A DNA stretch of 12,962 nucleotides. Source: Pseudomonadota bacterium. GTDB lineage: Bacteria; Pseudomonadota; Gammaproteobacteria; Xanthomonadales; Xanthomonadaceae. The notes under the pieces are model-generated. The model was given only the letters and a program-made list of their open reading frames with translations, did no database searches and had not been told where the DNA came from. The stretch covers positions 1 to 12,962 of the forward strand of contig JAFAFF010000183.1 of the NCBI GenBank assembly GCA_023423605.1. Reading direction: 5' to 3'. Positions 11,894 through 12,962 of the stretch are shown piece after piece (the first letter of the stretch is position 1; each line of letters starts with the position of its first letter). Both the position numbers and the translations under genes were made by a program.

Positions 11894-12962
11894 TCACCTT
11901 TGCGTTGGGAGGTCGTGGCGGACAACACCGCCCGGCCCGGAATCGGAAGTCAGGCTGCCTGGCATGCCCGAGGCTGCGCAGTGGTCCAACTGGGCCTGCT
12001 GCCAGCGTCGGTACAGCGTGGTGTGCAGGTTGTGCACCGTCAGTTCCACCTCGAACGGCGTACGCGGATTACGGTCCAGCAGGCGGACGATGTGGTGGCC
12101 AATGGGTTTTATACCGCGTGGATGCACGTAAATCAGGAACTGCCGGTAGAACGGATCGTCCAGAAGTACCTGCATGCGTTGCAGTATCCCGCTTTCCTCA
12201 TCGTTCAACGAAGCGCGCAGCGCCACATCGCGCTCGTCCAGCAGGCGTTCGAAGAAGCGCACGCCACGCCGTGGTATCTGCCGCGACAGCTGCCACAGCA
12301 TCCGGTTGCGCTGGTCGTACCATGCCAGCCCGCCGTGCGCCTGCAGCGCGGCGGCGGCATCCGCCCCAACGTCCACGACGATGAAATTTTCGGCCTGGTT
12401 GTTCAGATCATCCAGCGTGTCACGCCCGAACGCATGGGTGATGTAACCCGGCACGCCCATGAACGCCTGCCGCCCCATCGCCGATGTGCGCACCGCCTTG
12501 CCATCGGGGAACAGCTCACCGGCGTGCGCGCCGAGCAGGATGCTGTTGGTGTCATGCAGGGTGAGGAAGGTGCCAATGCCCAGCTCATCGTTGCCGAAGG
12601 CTGCATCGAAACCCGTATCGCCATGCAGTTCGCGCTGTGTCGCCAGCTGCGCCACCTGGCGGCCCACGCCACATTCGCTGCGCACGCTGCCACGGTAAAA
12701 CGCGTCCAGTGCGCCGCTGTTGCTGCCAAGCGGCTGGTAGCCGCGCCCCAGGCTGCGCGTTGCCTGCCAGCCCTGCGCGGCAGCCCCGCGCGCGCCGAAT
12801 CCAATCCAGCCCAGCTGCAAGCCGGAAAAACGGTAACGGGGGTTCGACTGCAGCGCGTTCGCTGCACGCCGCGCGGCGTCGCCCAACCGGAACGCAAACG
12901 CGCATACCGTAGCCGGATGATCCAGCAGGCGCAGCATCAGCTCGTCATGGGCCTGCGTATCC
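11894..12962 (-). CDS. Protein of unknown function, partial at the right edge, coupled to gnd
   Basis: I do not recognise this protein. The frame is open to the window edge, so an ATG at 12937 may be internal and at least 355 residues are present. No signal peptide or membrane segment is evident in the visible part; it looks soluble, with regular high-GC codon use and a strong coding pattern. Notable segments are SGLQLGWIGFGARG, RSECGVGRQVAQLATQREL, ELGIGTFLTLHDTNSILLG, GRQAFMGVPGYITHAFG, DLNNQAENFIVVDVG, YVHPRGIKPIGHHIVRLLDR and TVHNLHTTLYRRWQQAQ. The density of His, Asp, Asn and Arg in these blocks suggests an enzyme, but no known active-site signature stands out. The last ~25 residues (SGMPGSLTSDSGPGG...) look disordered. 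It ends 4 bases before gnd, with its TGA inside the gnd ribosome-binding site, so the two are co-expressed and it may act in sugar-phosphate metabolism. Confidence 0.82.
   Translation of the reverse strand, partial: DTQAHDELMLRLLDHPATVCAFAFRLGDAARRAANALQSNPRYRFSGLQLGWIGFGARGAAAQGWQATRSLGRGYQPLGSNSGALDAFYRGSVRSECGVGRQVAQLATQRELHGDTGFDAAFGNDELGIGTFLTLHDTNSILLGAHAGELFPDGKAVRTSAMGRQAFMGVPGYITHAFGRDTLDDLNNQAENFIVVDVGADAAAALQAHGGLAWYDQRNRMLWQLSRQIPRRGVRFFERLLDERDVALRASLNDEESGILQRMQVLLDDPFYRQFLIYVHPRGIKPIGHHIVRLLDRNPRTPFEVELTVHNLHTTLYRRWQQAQLDHCAASGMPGSLTSDSGPGGVVRHDLPTQR

Overview
The window is high-GC, densely packed gammaproteobacterial chromosome. It most probably comes from Stenotrophomonas (Xanthomonadaceae; S. 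maltophilia group). The best clue is a set of short GTAG-headed palindromic repeats that match the SMAG family known from S. maltophilia. The gene content fits: a TonB-dependent receptor next to a secreted hexosaminidase, a pteridine reductase with a FolK paralogue, a proteasome-like Anbu protease and a short NAD-type 6-phosphogluconate dehydrogenase. I see no tRNA, rRNA, CRISPR array, insertion sequence or prophage gene. The region looks like stable chromosomal backbone.

Layout. (1) 2-3191, plus strand: the 3' end of a TonB-dependent outer-membrane receptor, a strong hairpin, then a complete exported family-20 beta-N-acetylhexosaminidase. The pair looks like a receptor plus glycosidase locus for GlcNAc-containing glycans. 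(2) 3330-4897, minus strand: a MidA/NDUFAF7-type methyltransferase followed 8 bases later by a small VanZ-like membrane protein. (3) 4957-6290: folM-like pteridine reductase (plus) converging on a FolK-type pyrophosphokinase (minus), both in pterin/folate metabolism. (4) 6374-7120, plus: Anbu, without its usual operon partners next to it. (5) 7174-8709, minus: a soluble hybrid histidine kinase with receiver domains at both ends, both of them degenerate. (6) 8842-9702, minus: a small single-pass membrane protein of unknown function, a clear intrinsic terminator, and a periplasmic BON-domain protein. (7) 9872-10912, plus: a YdgJ-like Gfo/Idh/MocA oxidoreductase. (8) 10984-12962, minus: a gene of unknown function running off the right edge, tightly coupled to gnd.

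The most striking non-coding feature is the repeat set. All four convergent gene junctions carry one ~61-bp inverted SMAG doublet, and no divergent or tandem junction carries one. Each doublet pairs the same two arm subtypes. In three genes the GTAG head supplies the TAG stop codon, and one doublet accounts for the whole junction between two genes. I did not find an obviously new multi-gene system. The best candidates for new biology are the unknown gene coupled to gnd, the solo Anbu, the kinase with degenerate receivers and the repeat organisation.
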